The notes under the pieces are model-generated. The model was not told the origin of the DNA, made no database searches, and saw only the letters and a program-made list of their open reading frames with translations. DNA of 64,000 nt from Porphyrobacter sp. (lineage in GTDB: Bacteria; Pseudomonadota; Alphaproteobacteria; Sphingomonadales; Sphingomonadaceae), in contig JAPZRO010000004.1 of NCBI GenBank assembly GCA_027531395.1, positions 744,001-808,000 on the forward strand, read 5' to 3'. Position 1 is the stretch's first letter, and the number at the start of each line of letters is the position of its first letter. Positions 44,110-55,165 of this stretch are shown here, piece by piece. A program made the position numbers and the translations under genes.

Positions 44110-45396
44110 TTAGCGCTGGCTCAGCGGCACGTAGTCCCGCTGCGTCGGGCCTGTGTAGAGCTGACGCGGACGGCCGATCTTCTGGCCGGGGTCCGAAATC
44201 ATCTCGTTCCACTGCGCCACCCAGCCCACGGTGCGGGCCAGCGCGAAGAGCGCGGTGAACATCGTGGTCGGGAAGCCGATCGCCGAGAGGATGATGCCCG
44301 AATAGAAATCGACGTTCGGGAACAGCTTCTTCTCGATGAAGTAGGGGTCGCTGAGCGCGATCTCTTCGAGCCGCAGCGCGGTCTCGAACAGCGGATCGGT
44401 GACCTTGAGCGCATCGAACACCTCGCGCACGGTCTTCTGCATCACCGTCGCGCGCGGGTCGTAGTTCTTGTAGACGCGGTGGCCGAAGCCCATCAGGCGG
44501 AACGGATCGTTCTTGTCCTTGGCGCGCTCGATGTAGTGCGGGATGCGGTCCGGCGTGCCGATCTCCTTGAGCATGTTGAGCGCCGCTTCGTTTGCGCCGC
44601 CATGCGCCGGGCCCCACAGACAGGCGATGCCCGCCGCGATGCAGGCAAACGGGTTCGCACCCGAGGAACCGGCGAGCCGCACGGTCGAGGTCGAGGCGTT
44701 CTGTTCGTGGTCGGCGTGGAGGATGAAGATCCGGTCCATCGCACGTTCAACCGCCGGGATCACCTCATAGGGCTCGGCCGGCACGCCGAAGGTCATGCGC
44801 AGGAAGTTGCCGGTGTAGCTCAGCGAGTTGTCGGGATAGATGAAGGGCTGGCCGACCGAATACTTGTAGGCCATTGCCGCAATCGTCGGCATCTTGGCGA
44901 TCAGCCGGTGCGATGCGATCATGCGCTGCTGCGGATCGGCAATATCAGTGCTATCGTGGTAGAACGCCGACAGCGCGCCGACCACGCCGCACATGATTGC
45001 CATCGGGTGCGCGTCGCGGCGGAAACCGCGGTAGAAGGTCATCAGCTGCTCGTGCAGCATGGTGTGACGGGTGATGGTGTAGGTGAAGGTGTCGAGCTCC
45101 TGCTTGCTCGGCAGTTCGCCGTTCAGCAGCAGGTAGCTGACTTCCATGAAGCTCGAATCTTCGGCCAGTTGGCCGATCGGATAACCGCGGTGCAGTAGCA
45201 CACCCTCGTCACCGTCGATATAGGTCAGCGCGCTTTCGCAGCTGGCGGTCGAGGTGAAACCGGGGTCGAAAGTGAAGGCACCCGTCTGCGCGTAGAGCTT
45301 GCGGATGTCGATCACGTCGGGGCCGGTGCTGCCTTCGAGCACGGGATACTCGTAGGTCTTCCCGCCCAGTTCGAGTTTCGCCAGCTTGTCTGCCAA
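44110..45396 (-). CDS. gltA: Citrate synthase
   Basis: Condenses oxaloacetate and acetyl-CoA, the entry of the TCA cycle. 428 residues, type II hexameric form. The N-terminal beta domain begins [16 protein letters not shown]; active-site regions include [20 protein letters not shown] without its ends, [28 protein letters not shown] and [13 protein letters not shown] start chosen because AGGAGA lies six bases upstream and [12 protein letters not shown] matches family N-termini; a TTG six codons earlier (45414) would place that ribosome site inside the coding region. Downstream of gltX by 41 nt. Confidence 0.95.
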   Translation of the reverse strand: MADKLAKLELGGKTYEYPVLEGSTGPDVIDIRKLYAQTGAFTFDPGFTSTASCESALTYIDGDEGVLLHRGYPIGQLAEDSSFMEVSYLLLNGELPSKQELDTFTYTITRHTMLHEQLMTFYRGFRRDAHPMAIMCGVVGALSAFYHDSTDIADPQQRMIASHRLIAKMPTIAAMAYKYSVGQPFIYPDNSLSYTGNFLRMTFGVPAEPYEVIPAVERAMDRIFILHADHEQNASTSTVRLAGSSGANPFACIAAGIACLWGPAHGGANEAALNMLKEIGTPDRIPHYIERAKDKNDPFRLMGFGHRVYKNYDPRATVMQKTVREVFDALKVTDPLFETALRLEEIALSDPYFIEKKLFPNVDFYSGIILSAIGFPTTMFTALFALARTVGWVAQWNEMISDPGQKIGRPRQLYTGPTQRDYVPLSQR

Positions 45397-45437
45397 GGTC
45401 TGTCTCCTGTCCAATTTACCCCCCCTCGCAACCGCTC

Positions 45438-46874
45438 CTAAGCCGCCTGGGCTTCAAGCCGTGCAAGGGCCTCGTCCCGGCCCAGCAGGACCAGAACATC
45501 GAAAATCCCGGGTGATGTGGTCGTCCCGGTCAGCGCCGCGCGCATCGGCTGCGCCAGCTTGCCAAGGCCCAATCCAAGCTCCTCCGCAAGCGCCTTCGTA
45601 GTGGCTTCGAGCGCCTCGCTTGTCCAGTCGTTTTGCGCCGCAAGTGCGTTGCAAATGCTGCGCAGGATCGTGCGCGCGTCACCTTCGAGCAGCTGCGCAG
45701 CCTTCTCGGTCATCGCAAGCGGGCGCTTGGCGAAGAGGAACGCTGCGCCTTCAATGACTTCATTGAGGTTTTTTGCGCGCACTTTGAGCACCGGCATGGC
45801 CTGCGCCAGCAGCGCCTCGTCAGCGCCTTCGCCGATCCGCGCGGCGACCAGCGCGGCAAGGCGCGCATCTTCGGCCTCGCGCAGGTAGTGGCCGTTGAGA
45901 TTCTCCAGCTTCTTCATATCGAAGCGCGAGGGGCTTTTGCCCACTCCATCGAGATCGAACAGTGCCACGGCCTCCTCGCGGGTGATCTCCTCGCGGTCGC
46001 CGTGACCCCAGCCGAGGCGCAGCAGATAGTTGAACAGCGCTTCGGGCAGGATGCCGAATTCGTCGCGATAGGCCTCGACCCCCAATGCGCCGTGACGCTT
46101 GGAAAGCTTCGCCCCGTCGCTGCCGTGGATCAGCGGGATATGGGCATAGACCGGATCGGGCCAGTTGCCCTCGATCGCGTTCATTGCACGGATAATCGGC
46201 AGCTGGCGGAAGGCGTTATTGAGGTGATCGTCGCCGCGGATCACGTGGGTCACGCCCATGTCGTGATCGTCGACCACCACCGCGAGCATGTAGGTCGGCG
46301 TGCCGTCCGCGCGCAGGATGATGTAGTCGTCGATTTCCTCGTTCTTCACCGTCACCGCGCCCTGCACCCGGTCATGGATGGTGACCTCGCCTTCGTTGGG
46401 CGTCTTGAGGCGGATGGTGAAAGGCGCGCCTTCGGGCGCCTCGGACGGATCGCGGTCGCGCCAGCGCCCGTCGTAGCGCAGCGGCTTCTTGTTGGCGCGC
46501 TGCTCCTCGCGCATCGCTTCGAGTTCCTCGGGGGTGGCGAAGCACTTGTAGGCGTGGCCCGCCTCGAGCAGTTGCCAGGCCACCTCGGCATGGCGCTCGG
46601 CCCGGTCGGACTGGAACAGCGGGGGTGCGTCGTAATCGAGCCCGAGCCAGTCGAGCCCCTCGATGATCGCGTCGATCGCCTCCTGGGTGGAGCGCTTGCG
46701 GTCCGTATCCTCGATGCGCAGCAGGGTGCGGCCGCCGTGGTGGCGGGCGTAGAGCCAGTTGAACAGCGCGGTGCGCGCACCGCCGATATGCAGGAAGCCG
46801 GTGGGCGAGGGGGCGAAGCGGGTAACCACTTCGCCCGGGCGGGCGGTGCTCTCGCTGCTGCTTTCGCTTGCCAT
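45438..46874 (-). CDS. gltX: Glutamyl-tRNA synthetase
   Basis: Charges tRNA-Glu (and, where GatCAB is used, tRNA-Gln). 478 residues. Class I signature [19 protein letters not shown] (HIGH form HIGG) and the KMSKS equivalent [12 protein letters not shown] are intact. There is a short Ser/Glu-rich N-terminal extension (ASESSSEST) before the conserved TRFAPSPTG. Alphaproteobacteria often carry two copies; whether this one is discriminating cannot be read directly. Divergent from comEC. Confidence 0.96.
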   Translation of the reverse strand: MASESSSESTARPGEVVTRFAPSPTGFLHIGGARTALFNWLYARHHGGRTLLRIEDTDRKRSTQEAIDAIIEGLDWLGLDYDAPPLFQSDRAERHAEVAWQLLEAGHAYKCFATPEELEAMREEQRANKKPLRYDGRWRDRDPSEAPEGAPFTIRLKTPNEGEVTIHDRVQGAVTVKNEEIDDYIILRADGTPTYMLAVVVDDHDMGVTHVIRGDDHLNNAFRQLPIIRAMNAIEGNWPDPVYAHIPLIHGSDGAKLSKRHGALGVEAYRDEFGILPEALFNYLLRLGWGHGDREEITREEAVALFDLDGVGKSPSRFDMKKLENLNGHYLREAEDARLAALVAARIGEGADEALLAQAMPVLKVRAKNLNEVIEGAAFLFAKRPLAMTEKAAQLLEGDARTILRSICNALAAQNDWTSEALEATTKALAEELGLGLGKLAQPMRAALTGTTTSPGIFDVLVLLGRDEALARLEAQAA

Positions 46875-46951
46875 GGACTGTCAATTCCTGTTCACTTTGA
46901 GCGGCTTGGCGCGGGCCTTTTCCGGCGCTGGGCCGGTCGGGGGGCGATCCG

Positions 46952-49243
46952 ATGCGCGATGTGCCGATCATTCCGATGGGAGACGATCCCGGCAGCACCC
47001 CTGCCGGACCCGTCGTGTCGGCGCGGCCTTGGCAAAGCGGCGGACGATTGTCCAGCACCGGCGCGGGCCCGGGCAACCGGATGGCGGACGGGGCGGAGCG
47101 CTTTCTGGCCGCTGCCGGCTTCGACCGTGCCCCGTGGCTGGCGGTGCTGTTCATGGGCGGGATCCTCGCATGGTTCGCACTGCCGCTGGCGTGGCACTGG
47201 GTGGCGGCGATGGGCGCAGGAGGTGCGGCAGCGCTGGCGGCGGCGCTTGTCTGGCCTTCGGGCAGCGAGAGGGGCGATGCGCGGGTGCACCTGCGCCTGG
47301 CCCTCATCGCCGGCGGGCTGGTGTTCGCGGCAGGTATCGCGGTGATCTGGGCGCGCTCGGAGATCGTGGGGACACCGCCGATCGCTGCGCCGCGCGTCGA
47401 ACTTATGGAGGGTCGCGTCCTCGAACGCGAGGACCAGCCTGCGGAGGAGCGTATCCGGCTGACGCTGGCCGTCCGCCTCGCCGAGGAGGGGCAGGTTGCC
47501 GAAGCGCGCAAGGTGCGGGTCAATGTGCCGCTGGAGGCACTCACCGGATCGGCCGCGGGGCCTGCGCTGGCGGAGGGCGCGGTGGTGCGGCTGCGCGCCC
47601 GCATGATGCCGCCGGCGAGCCCGATGCTGCCCGGTGCCTACAACTTCGCCCGCGCCGCTTGGTTCAAGGGACTTGCGGCTACCGGCAGCACAATCGGGCC
47701 GGTCGAACTGGTCAGCCCCGCACCTGATGGCGGGACGATTGCACGCCTCCAGCGCGCACTCGCGGCCCATGTGCGCGAGCGGGTCGACGGCTCGGCCGGA
47801 GCCATCGCGGCGGCCTTTGCCAGCGGCGACCGCGGCGGGATCAGCGAGACGGACGAGGTGGCGATGCGCGACTCCGGTCTGACGCACCTGCTCTCGATCA
47901 GCGGGTTGCACGTCAGCGCGGTGATCGCGGCGGCCTACTTCGCGGTCCTGCGGCTGCTCGCATTGTGGCCCGGGTTGGCCCTGCGCGTGCGCCTGCCGGT
48001 CGCTGCGGCGGCAGGCGGGGCGCTGGCTGGGATCGCCTATACGCTGCTCACCGGAGCCGAGGTGCCGACCGTGCGCAGCTGCGTCGCGGCGATGCTGGTG
48101 CTGTTCGCGCTGGTGCTCGGGCGTGATGCGCTGTCGCTCAGGATGGTGGCGGTCGCGGCGGGGCTGGTTCTGCTGCTTTGGCCCGAGAGTGCTATCGGAC
48201 CGAGCTTCCAGATGAGCTTTTCCGCGGTCCTGGCGATCATCGCCCTCTCGAACAGCGCCCCGGTGCGCGCCTTCCTCGCCGCGCGTGACGAGCCGTGGTG
48301 GGGACGAGCCGCGCGCCGGGTGGTGATGCTGTTCGTCACGGGGATCGTGATCGAGCTGGCGCTGATGCCGGTGGTGCTGTTCCATTTCCACCGTGCCGGG
48401 ATCTACGGGGCGTTGGCCAATGTCGCGGCGATCCCGCTGGTCACCTTCGTGGCGATGCCCCTGATCGCGCTGGGGCTGCTGTTCGATCTGGCAGGCGCAG
48501 GCGCGCCGTTCTGGTGGGCGGTGCGCCAGGCGCTCGACCTGCTGCTGGCGATCGCGCACATTACCGCGAGCCAGCCCGGGGCGGTCAAGCTGATGCCGCA
48601 GATCAGCGGGACGGTGATCGCGCTGTTTGCGGCCGGGGGCCTGTGGCTGGCGCTGTGGAGCGGACGCGCGCGGCTGTGGGGACTGCTGCCGGTGGCGCTG
48701 GCGAGCCTGTTCGCCGCGCTTACCCCCGTCCCCGATCTGCTGGTGGCGGGTGACGGGCGGCAGGTGGGGATCACGCTCAATCAAGCCGACGGCACGCGGC
48801 GCCTACTATCGCTGCGTGACAGCCGGTCGAGCTATGCGCGGGACAATCTGCTGGAGCTTGCCGGGATCGCCGCCGAACCGGTGCCGCTGGCCAAGTGGCC
48901 GGGAGCGCGCTGTTCGAGTGCCTTCTGCACCCTGACAATCCGGCGCGAGGGGCGTGATTGGACAGTGCTGATGGCGCGCAGCCGTGACCGGATCGAGGAG
49001 CGCGCGCTGGCGGTTGCCTGCGGGCGCGCCGACATCGTCATCGCCGACCGCTTCCTGCCGCGCTCGTGCCGGCCGCGCTGGCTGAAGGCCGATCGCAAGC
49101 TGCTGGAGCGCAGCGGAGGCCTGTCGATCAACCTCGCCGATCAGCGCATCGACAGTGTCGCCGCGGGCGAGGGGAGCCATGGTTGGTGGCGCGGGGAGGG
49201 CGGAGCCGCCACACCCCCGCGCGCACCGTCAGGCCATCAGTGA
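46952..49243 (+). CDS. comEC: ComEC/Rec2-family DNA-uptake channel protein
   Basis: Inner-membrane channel for single-stranded DNA during natural transformation. 763 residues: cytoplasmic N-terminus, DUF4131 region (about 60-210), competence domain with its hallmark [20 protein letters not shown] (about 306-325) and about eight further helices. The C-terminal periplasmic part lacks the HxHxDH metallo-beta-lactamase motif of Firmicute ComEC and instead has two cysteines and [16 protein letters not shown]. The 3' end overlaps the convergent lexA gene by 7 nt. Start at the ATG after a GGGGGG tract; the first 40 residues are not conserved and a later start is possible. Confidence 0.88.
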   Translation: MRDVPIIPMGDDPGSTPAGPVVSARPWQSGGRLSSTGAGPGNRMADGAERFLAAAGFDRAPWLAVLFMGGILAWFALPLAWHWVAAMGAGGAAALAAALVWPSGSERGDARVHLRLALIAGGLVFAAGIAVIWARSEIVGTPPIAAPRVELMEGRVLEREDQPAEERIRLTLAVRLAEEGQVAEARKVRVNVPLEALTGSAAGPALAEGAVVRLRARMMPPASPMLPGAYNFARAAWFKGLAATGSTIGPVELVSPAPDGGTIARLQRALAAHVRERVDGSAGAIAAAFASGDRGGISETDEVAMRDSGLTHLLSISGLHVSAVIAAAYFAVLRLLALWPGLALRVRLPVAAAAGGALAGIAYTLLTGAEVPTVRSCVAAMLVLFALVLGRDALSLRMVAVAAGLVLLLWPESAIGPSFQMSFSAVLAIIALSNSAPVRAFLAARDEPWWGRAARRVVMLFVTGIVIELALMPVVLFHFHRAGIYGALANVAAIPLVTFVAMPLIALGLLFDLAGAGAPFWWAVRQALDLLLAIAHITASQPGAVKLMPQISGTVIALFAAGGLWLALWSGRARLWGLLPVALASLFAALTPVPDLLVAGDGRQVGITLNQADGTRRLLSLRDSRSSYARDNLLELAGIAAEPVPLAKWPGARCSSAFCTLTIRREGRDWTVLMARSRDRIEERALAVACGRADIVIADRFLPRSCRPRWLKADRKLLERSGGLSINLADQRIDSVAAGEGSHGWWRGEGGAATPPRAPSGHQ

Positions 49244-49920
49244 TAGCGGCGCAGGAGTCCTGCAAGCTTGCCCTGCACCTGCACTTCATCGGGTCGGTAG
49301 TACTGCGGATCATAGGCCGCATTGGCCGGATCGAGCCGCACCTGACCGCCTTCCTTGCGCAGATACTTGAGCGTCGCTTCCTCGCCGCGCACCAGCGCCA
49401 CGACGATCTCGCCGTCGCGGGCGCTGTCAGTACGCTTCACCAGCGCGAAATCGCCGTCGAAGATGCCCGCCTCGACCATCGAATCGCCCGAAACCTCGAG
49501 CGCGTAGTGCTCGCCCGGGCCGAGCAGGGCGGCGGGGACGGGCAGGGTGCTCTGCCCTTCAAGCGCCTCGATCGGAGCGCCAGCAGCGATGCGGCCGTGG
49601 AGCGGCAGCTCGATCACGTCGTTGGCAGGATCGGGCGCCGCGGTGCGCGCGGCAGGCATCGACACCACATTGCCGCCCGCCGAAGCGCTGCGCGCAGGCG
49701 TCACATCTTCGGGCTGGCGCACCACTTCGAGCGCGCGCGCCCGGTTGGGCAGGCGGCGCAGGAAGCCGCGTTCCTCGAGCGCCGAGATCAGCCGGTGCAC
49801 GCCCGACTTGCTCTTCAGATCGAGCGCTTCCTTCATTTCCTCGAAACTGGGCGAGATGCCGGTTTCCTCCAGCCGCTGCTGGATGAAACGGATCAACTCG
49901 TGCTGCTTTGCGGTCAGCAT
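49237..49920 (-). CDS. lexA: LexA repressor
   Basis: SOS master repressor with self-cleavage stimulated by RecA. 227 residues. The N-terminal winged helix ([18 protein letters not shown] through [18 protein letters not shown]) binds DNA. The C-terminal peptidase has the A113-G114 cleavage bond in [11 protein letters not shown]147 in SGDSMVEAG and K162 in FALVKRTD. A matching operator and promoter lie directly upstream, so autoregulation is well supported. It overlaps comEC tail to tail, and lies downstream of moeA. Confidence 0.97.
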   Translation of the reverse strand: MLTAKQHELIRFIQQRLEETGISPSFEEMKEALDLKSKSGVHRLISALEERGFLRRLPNRARALEVVRQPEDVTPARSASAGGNVVSMPAARTAAPDPANDVIELPLHGRIAAGAPIEALEGQSTLPVPAALLGPGEHYALEVSGDSMVEAGIFDGDFALVKRTDSARDGEIVVALVRGEEATLKYLRKEGGQVRLDPANAAYDPQYYRPDEVQVQGKLAGLLRRYH

Positions 49921-49993
49921 TGATCAGGTCTCCCATGGTCATGTCCGCGCCGCGCCGATGCGGCCGGGTGCATGGCATGTTCGTCTTTATGGT

Positions 49994-50008
49994 GAACGAA
50001 CGAGGAAC
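49994..50008. promoter_or_regulatory. SOS (LexA) box
   Basis: On the minus strand an exact GTTC-N7-GTTC, the LexA operator of alphaproteobacteria. It begins at the last base of the predicted lexA -10 box and covers the expected transcription start, the right place for repression. Confidence 0.88.
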
Positions 50009-50036
50009 AATTAGGCAACTCGCTGGAACGAGTCAA
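50008..50036 (-). promoter_or_regulatory. lexA promoter
   Basis: Minus strand TTGACT (50036-50031), 17-nt spacer, TAATTG (50013-50008). This is the best -35 match in the window. The spacer also shows that lexA can be transcribed separately from the moa/moe genes upstream. Confidence 0.6.
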
Positions 50037-50063
50037 GCGCCGCCCGTACCAAACCCTCGCAAT

Positions 50064-51269
50064 TCAGCCATTCTGGAGAAGGAACACGCGCACAGGCTCG
50101 CCGGCAGCGACAGCGGGTGAGCCTGCGGGCCGGTCGATCAGGCAGTCGGCCGCCGCCAGCGCGCTGAGCGCGGAGGAGTCCTGCGATCCGGCAAGGCGCA
50201 CGCTTGCTCCGTCGCTGGTGCCGCGCAGGAACTCGCGCCGCTTCTCGGTCGCGGGCAGCGCCTCGCCCGCGATCATCGTCACGGCGCGGGGCAGGGGATC
50301 GGCCGCGCCCATGCTCGCGCGCACCAGCGGCAGGGCGAAGAGGAAGGCGGTGACGAAGCTCGACACCGGATTGCCGGGCAGGCCGAGGATCACTTGGCGC
50401 CCCCATTCGGCTTGGCGCGTCGCCACCATTAGCGGCTTGCCGGGCTTGATCGCGACCTTCCAGAAGTCGATCTCGGCGCCCCAGTCCTTCAGCGCCTGCT
50501 GGATCAGATCGTGATCGCCCACCGAAGCCCCGCCGCTGGTGATGAGGATGTGGCAGTCCTCCGCGCGCTTCAGCGCCGCCGCCAGCGCCGCGGGATCATC
50601 GGCAACCGGGCCGAGGTACTCGTCGACCAGCCCTATGTAGGGCGCGAGCATCCAGCTCAGCATGACTCCATTGCTGGCCGGGATCTGGTGCGCGGCGAGG
50701 GGCTTGCCAGGCGGCACCAACTCGTCGCCGCTGTCGAGCACCGCCACTGAGGGTTGCATGACAATCGGAACATCTTTGTGTCCGGCGGCAATGGCGAGCG
50801 CGACCGTGCCGGGCGTCAGCTGTGTTCCCTTGCGCAGCACGATGTCTCCCTTGCGGAAGTCGAATCCCGCACGGCGGATGTGGCGGCCTTCGAGCGGCAG
50901 TTCCTCACCTTGTGTCAGCGCGACGGTGAGTCCGTCCACCACTGCGTTTTCCTGGATCAGGATGCTCTGCCCGCCGTCCGGCACGATCGCGCCGGTCGAG
51001 ATGCGCACGCACTGGCCGGGGGTTAGCACGCCACCGAAGGGTGCGCCCGCGCGGCTTTCGCCAACCCGCTGCCACGGGCCGCTCCCGCAGATCGCATAGC
51101 CATCCATCGCAGAGAGGTCGGCGGCGGGCTGGCTGCGCCACGCGGCAATGTCCTTCGCCAGATAGGCGTTGCCCGCCACCTGCGAGAGGCCGAAGGTGTA
51201 GGTGTAGGTCTGCGGTGCCAGCGCCAGCAGGCGGGCCTGCGCTTCTTCGAGCGTCAGCAGCGCGCTCAT
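50064..51269 (-). CDS. moeA: Molybdopterin molybdenumtransferase
   Basis: Inserts molybdate into adenylated molybdopterin. 401 residues. Conserved regions: SAMDGYAIC-like segment in the N-terminal part, [19 protein letters not shown], the MoCF-type domain [40 protein letters not shown] and [16 protein letters not shown]. Overlaps moaC by four bases. The presence of moaC and moeA implies a molybdoenzyme elsewhere. Confidence 0.96.
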   Translation of the reverse strand: MSALLTLEEAQARLLALAPQTYTYTFGLSQVAGNAYLAKDIAAWRSQPAADLSAMDGYAICGSGPWQRVGESRAGAPFGGVLTPGQCVRISTGAIVPDGGQSILIQENAVVDGLTVALTQGEELPLEGRHIRRAGFDFRKGDIVLRKGTQLTPGTVALAIAAGHKDVPIVMQPSVAVLDSGDELVPPGKPLAAHQIPASNGVMLSWMLAPYIGLVDEYLGPVADDPAALAAALKRAEDCHILITSGGASVGDHDLIQQALKDWGAEIDFWKVAIKPGKPLMVATRQAEWGRQVILGLPGNPVSSFVTAFLFALPLVRASMGAADPLPRAVTMIAGEALPATEKRREFLRGTSDGASVRLAGSQDSSALSALAAADCLIDRPAGSPAVAAGEPVRVFLLQNG

Positions 51270-51754
51270 GCGCCCTCGGCCTGCCAGTCGCCCGACTTGC
51301 CGCCGGACTTGGCAATCAGGCGCACGCCTTCGATGACCATGCCCTTGTCGATCGCCTTGGCCATGTCATAGATTGTGAGGAGTGCGACCGAAACCGCTGT
51401 CATCGCTTCCATTTCTACGCCCGTCTTGCCGGTGAGCGAAGCCGTGGCGGTGGCGCGGATCGCCCCTTCCTCATAGGCGAAGTCGATGTTCACCGCTTCC
51501 AGCCCGAGCGGGTGACACAGCGGGATCAACTCGCCGGTGCGCTTGGCGGCCATGATCCCGGCGATGCGGGCCGTGCCGAGCACGTCGCCCTTGGGGGCGT
51601 TGCCCGCGCGGATCGCCTCGAGCGCCTGCACGGACATGGTGATCCGCCCGCTCGCGACCGCGCGGCGTGCCGTTGCGGGCTTGCCGCCGACATCGACCAT
51701 GTGCGCCGCGCCTTCGCTGTCGAGATGGGTGAGTCGCCCGGTCGCGTCGTTCAT
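51266..51754 (-). CDS. moaC: Cyclic pyranopterin monophosphate synthase
   Basis: Second half of the first step of molybdenum cofactor synthesis. 162 residues. Motifs [46 protein letters not shown] and [19 protein letters not shown] are diagnostic. ATG chosen with AAGGGG upstream and family-like N-terminus ([15 protein letters not shown]). Separated from trpC by 177 nt, so it may have its own promoter. Confidence 0.97.
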   Translation of the reverse strand: MNDATGRLTHLDSEGAAHMVDVGGKPATARRAVASGRITMSVQALEAIRAGNAPKGDVLGTARIAGIMAAKRTGELIPLCHPLGLEAVNIDFAYEEGAIRATATASLTGKTGVEMEAMTAVSVALLTIYDMAKAIDKGMVIEGVRLIAKSGGKSGDWQAEGA

Positions 51755-51790
51755 CTTGCGCGCCCCTTTCCTTGCTGAAGGCCGATGTTG

Positions 51791-51806
51791 GAGACACATG
51801 AGACAC
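51791..51806. repeat. Short direct repeat upstream of moaC
   Basis: GAGACAC-AT-GAGACAC, a 7-nt direct repeat at 9-nt period, 37-52 nt upstream of the moaC start on the opposite strand. It could be a regulator site or chance. The remainder of 51755-51931 shows no gene. Confidence 0.3.
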
Positions 51807-51931
51807 TGTCCTGAAACAGAAAACCGTGCCTGTTGCAGCCTGTCATCGGGAGTGCGCGGGGAAGGGTGCGGGCGAGTGTCATGGCGATGTTCTTGCCCGA
51901 TTCCTGCGCGGTAGGACAGCCAGCGCTTTGA

Positions 51932-52726
51932 TCAGTCCGTGCCTTCGAGCAGTGCACGGGTGGCGGCGGCAACATCGTCCTGCCGCATCAGGCTTTCCCC
52001 GACGAGGAAGGTGCGCACCCCGGCTGCTTCGAGCCGCTGGCAGTCCGCGTGGGCATTGATCCCGCTCTCGCCGACGATCAGCGTGCCTTCGGGCATCAGC
52101 GGCGCGAGACGCTCGGTGACCGCGAGGCTGGTGGTGAAGGTCTTGAGGTCGCGGTTGTTGACCCCGATCAGGCGCGATGTGAGCACGCGGGCGGCGCGTT
52201 CGAGTTCGGCCTCGTCATGCACTTCGACCAGCACGTCCATGGCGTGCTCGCGCGCGGCGGCTTCGATTTCGGCCATGGCGCTGTCCTCCAGCGCGGCGAC
52301 GATGATCAGGATCGCGTCAGCCCCGATCGCGCGGGCTTCGAGGCATTGCCACGGATCGACCATGAAGTCCTTGCGCAGCACCGGCAGAGCGCAGGCGGCG
52401 CGGGCGGCGACGAGGTAATCCTCGTGGCCCTGGAAATAGGGCGCATCGGTCAGCACCGAGAGGCAAGTGGCACCGCCCGCCTCGTAAGCGGCGGCGTGGG
52501 CAGCGGGATGGAAGTCGGCGCGGATCAGACCTTTCGAGGGGCTGGCCTTCTTGATCTCGGCAATCAGCGCGTAGCCGGTCGTGGCACGCTTGCGCAGGGC
52601 CGCCTCGAACCCGCGCGGGGGCGTCTGCGCGGCGGCGGCGGTTTCCAGTGCGGCGATGGTGGTGGCCTGCCGGCGGGCGGCGACTTCCTCGCGCTTGGTG
52701 GCGCAGATTTCTTCGAGCTTGTTCAT
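51932..52726 (-). CDS. trpC: Indole-3-glycerol phosphate synthase
   Basis: Ring closure of CdRP to indole-3-glycerol phosphate in tryptophan synthesis. 264 residues, TIM barrel, monofunctional (no TrpF domain). Motifs [14 protein letters not shown] (catalytic Lys), [34 protein letters not shown] and VGESGI. ATG with GAGAG upstream; five bases after the trpD stop. Confidence 0.97.
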   Translation of the reverse strand: MNKLEEICATKREEVAARRQATTIAALETAAAAQTPPRGFEAALRKRATTGYALIAEIKKASPSKGLIRADFHPAAHAAAYEAGGATCLSVLTDAPYFQGHEDYLVAARAACALPVLRKDFMVDPWQCLEARAIGADAILIIVAALEDSAMAEIEAAAREHAMDVLVEVHDEAELERAARVLTSRLIGVNNRDLKTFTTSLAVTERLAPLMPEGTLIVGESGINAHADCQRLEAAGVRTFLVGESLMRQDDVAAATRALLEGTD

Positions 52727-52731
52727 CTCTC

Positions 52732-53724
52732 TCACTTCGCCAGCGCGATCCACTTGTCGAGCAAGGCCAGCGCCGCACCCGAATCGAGCGCCTCGGCGGC
52801 CATCGCGGCGCGCTCCTGCCAGTCCGCGCCGCGCCCTGCCACCAGCAGCGCGCCGGCCGCGTTGAACAGCACCGCATCGCGATAGGGGCCGGGGGCGCCC
52901 ATCAGCAGCGCCTTGAGCGCGGCCGCATTGTGCCTTGCATCATCGCCGCGGATCGCCTCGATCGGGGCGTGGGGAAGGCCCGCCGCGCTGGCATCGACGC
53001 GCTCCATGCGGAATTCGTTGCCGGTCACGACCGCAACCTCGTTGCCGCCCGCGAGGCTCAATTCGTCGAGCCCCTCATCGCCCGAGACGATCAGCGACTT
53101 GCCGGTGCCGAGGCGCGCCATCGCGCCGGCATAGATCGGCACGTAGGCAGGCCGCGCGATGCCGATCAGCTGGCTTTTGACCTTCGCCGGGTTCGACAGC
53201 GGGCCCATCAGGTTGAAGATGGTGCGCTGGCCGATCCGCACCCGGATGGGCTGGATGCGCGCCATCGCGGGGTGGTGGTTCTTGGCGAAGAGGAAGCAGA
53301 TGCCGATCTCGGCCAGCGTTTTCTCCGCCGTGCGCCCGGCAGCGTCCATGTCGAGGCCGAGGGCTTCGAGCGTATCTGCGGCGCCCGCTTTCGACGATGC
53401 CGCGCGATTGCCGTGCTTGGCGACCGGCACGCCGCAGGCCGCGACGACAAGGCTGACCGCGGTCGAGACGTTGAGCGTGTGGTGCCCGTCGCCCCCGGTG
53501 CCGCAGACGTCGATCGCGTCATCGGGCGCTTGGATGGGGATCAGCCGCGCCCGCAGCGCCCGCGCCGCGCCCGCGATCTCGTCCGACGTCTCGCCGCGGG
53601 CGGAGAGGGCGACGAGGAAGTCCGCGATCTCCTGTTCGGACGGCGCACCGTCGAGCAGCACACCGAAGGCTGCCTCGGCCTCGGCTTCGGTGAGGGGAGC
53701 GGTGATGTCGGGGAGGGTGGTCAT
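52732..53724 (-). CDS. trpD: Anthranilate phosphoribosyltransferase
   Basis: Transfers phosphoribose from PRPP to anthranilate. 330 residues. Motifs [17 protein letters not shown] (PRPP loop), [31 protein letters not shown] and a metal-binding DE pair in [11 protein letters not shown]. Start overlaps the trpG stop (ATGA). Not fused to TrpG, unlike E. coli. Confidence 0.97.
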   Translation of the reverse strand: MTTLPDITAPLTEAEAEAAFGVLLDGAPSEQEIADFLVALSARGETSDEIAGAARALRARLIPIQAPDDAIDVCGTGGDGHHTLNVSTAVSLVVAACGVPVAKHGNRAASSKAGAADTLEALGLDMDAAGRTAEKTLAEIGICFLFAKNHHPAMARIQPIRVRIGQRTIFNLMGPLSNPAKVKSQLIGIARPAYVPIYAGAMARLGTGKSLIVSGDEGLDELSLAGGNEVAVVTGNEFRMERVDASAAGLPHAPIEAIRGDDARHNAAALKALLMGAPGPYRDAVLFNAAGALLVAGRGADWQERAAMAAEALDSGAALALLDKWIALAK

Positions 53725-54332
53725 GCGCTCAGCCTTGCGGGCAGCACCGGATCTAGCCCGCACAGACGCACGAAATTCGCCAGCAGCGCGTGGCCATGCT
53801 CGGTGGCGATGCTCTCGGGGTGGAACTGCACCGAGTGGATCGGCAGCGAGGCGTGGCGGAAGCCCATCACGCTCGGGTGATTGCTACCCGGCGTCTCGGC
53901 GTGGGCATTGGCGACCAGCTCGGCGGGGACATTCACCACCTCGAGGCTGTGATAGCGCGTGGCGATGAAGGGGCTGGGCAGGCCGGTGAACACCCCCGTC
54001 CCGTCATGGGTGACGGGCGAGGTCTTGCCATGCATCAGCCCGCCGCGCTGCACCGTGCCGCCGAAATGCTGGCCGATTGCCTGATGGCCCAGGCACACGC
54101 CCATCAGCGGCTTGCCTGCGTCTGCACAGGCGGCGACCAGATCGAGGCTGATTCCCGCCTCGTTGGGCGTGCAGGGGCCGGGCGAGATAAGGAACCCGGC
54201 GGCATTGGTGCGCAGCGCCTCGGCGGCGCTCATCGCGTCATTGCGCTCGACGCGCACTTCGGCCCCCAGCTCCATCAGGTAATGGACGAGGTTGAAGGTG
54301 AAGCTGTCGTAATTGTCGATGACGAGGATCAT
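53721..54332 (-). CDS. trpG: Anthranilate synthase component II (glutamine amidotransferase)
   Basis: Supplies ammonia from glutamine to TrpE. 203 residues, class I amidotransferase. Nucleophile Cys in GVCLGHQAIGQHFGG, His/Glu in SVQFHPES; oxyanion region ISPGPCTPNEAG. In alphaproteobacteria the same protein may also serve PabB. Start overlaps the stop of the lipoprotein gene (ATGA). Confidence 0.96.
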   Translation of the reverse strand: MILVIDNYDSFTFNLVHYLMELGAEVRVERNDAMSAAEALRTNAAGFLISPGPCTPNEAGISLDLVAACADAGKPLMGVCLGHQAIGQHFGGTVQRGGLMHGKTSPVTHDGTGVFTGLPSPFIATRYHSLEVVNVPAELVANAHAETPGSNHPSVMGFRHASLPIHSVQFHPESIATEHGHALLANFVRLCGLDPVLPARLSA

Positions 54333-55165
54333 TGCTCGGGCGCCTTCTCGCGCAGGGTGACGACGATGATCGGGCCGACGCGGCCCTTGTCGAGGCGCTC
54401 GCTGGCGGGGTCCCACAGGCTGGAGACCTGTCCATCGAGATAGAGCGCATTGCCCACTTTCACCACGTCGCGAAAATAGCGCGCCAGCTGGCCGAAGCTG
54501 ATCGGCGCGTCGGAAATGACGAAGTGCGCCTTGCCGCTGGCGTCGACGGCGACACCGTTGCGGATTGCCTTGGAGGGTCCGTCGTCCTGGATTTCGGGGT
54601 GGAGCTTGCCATCGACCAGCAGCAGCGGGCCGGACTGGGTGCCGAACTCGGGACGGTCGCCCACGGTCTCAAAGAAGGTGTTGCTCCCCAGCACGCGCCA
54701 GCTGCCGCCGGTGCCGAAGAACACCCCGTTGGGCTTCATGTAGAAATTGCCCTCACCGTCTCCGCGATCGAGTTCCTTCAGCCGCTCGCCGCCCTCGACA
54801 TAGTAGCCGATTGGTTTGAGATCATCGCCATACATCCCGCCATTGACGGCAAAGGCGATTGAAGCGGGATCGACGCTCGCGGCAAAGGCGGAGAGCGAGC
54901 CGAAGGGCTGCTTGTCTGCGCCGAGGTTTGCCATGGTGATGCGGTGCTTGGCCGGATCGGCGGTGCAATGGGTGAGCGGCACCTCCTCGAAGGTCACCTT
55001 GCGGCAGGCGGAATCGGCGGCCACGCTCGGTGTGGGCGTGGGTGCGACCTTGGCCTCGGGCTCCGAGCCGTCAAGCCGCGCGCGCACCAGCGGTTCGCCG
55101 GCGGGCTGTTCCGAACAGGCAGCGAGCGCCAGCAAGGCGGCGCCAATCAGAGCGGCGGCGCGCAT
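54329..55165 (-). CDS. Phosphodiester glycosidase-family lipoprotein within the trp operon
   Basis: 278 residues. Lipoprotein signal MRAAALIGAALLALAAC, then the NAGPA/phosphodiester glycosidase domain seen in AVNGGMYGDDLKPIGYYVEGG, SGPLLLVDGKLHPE, HFVISDAPISFGQLARYF and ALYLDGQVSSLW. The family removes GlcNAc from phosphodiesters in eukaryotes; the bacterial substrate (exopolysaccharide, teichoic-like phosphodiester) is unknown. It overlaps trpE by one base and trpG by four, so it is translated as part of the tryptophan operon although no biosynthetic role is evident. Confidence 0.82.
   Translation of the reverse strand: MRAAALIGAALLALAACSEQPAGEPLVRARLDGSEPEAKVAPTPTPSVAADSACRKVTFEEVPLTHCTADPAKHRITMANLGADKQPFGSLSAFAASVDPASIAFAVNGGMYGDDLKPIGYYVEGGERLKELDRGDGEGNFYMKPNGVFFGTGGSWRVLGSNTFFETVGDRPEFGTQSGPLLLVDGKLHPEIQDDGPSKAIRNGVAVDASGKAHFVISDAPISFGQLARYFRDVVKVGNALYLDGQVSSLWDPASERLDKGRVGPIIVVTLREKAPEQ

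Noticed and set aside
51755-51931. Small minus-strand frame between trpC and moaC
   Set aside because: It runs into trpC and moaC sequence, has no ribosome site and an unremarkable Arg/Pro-rich translation.
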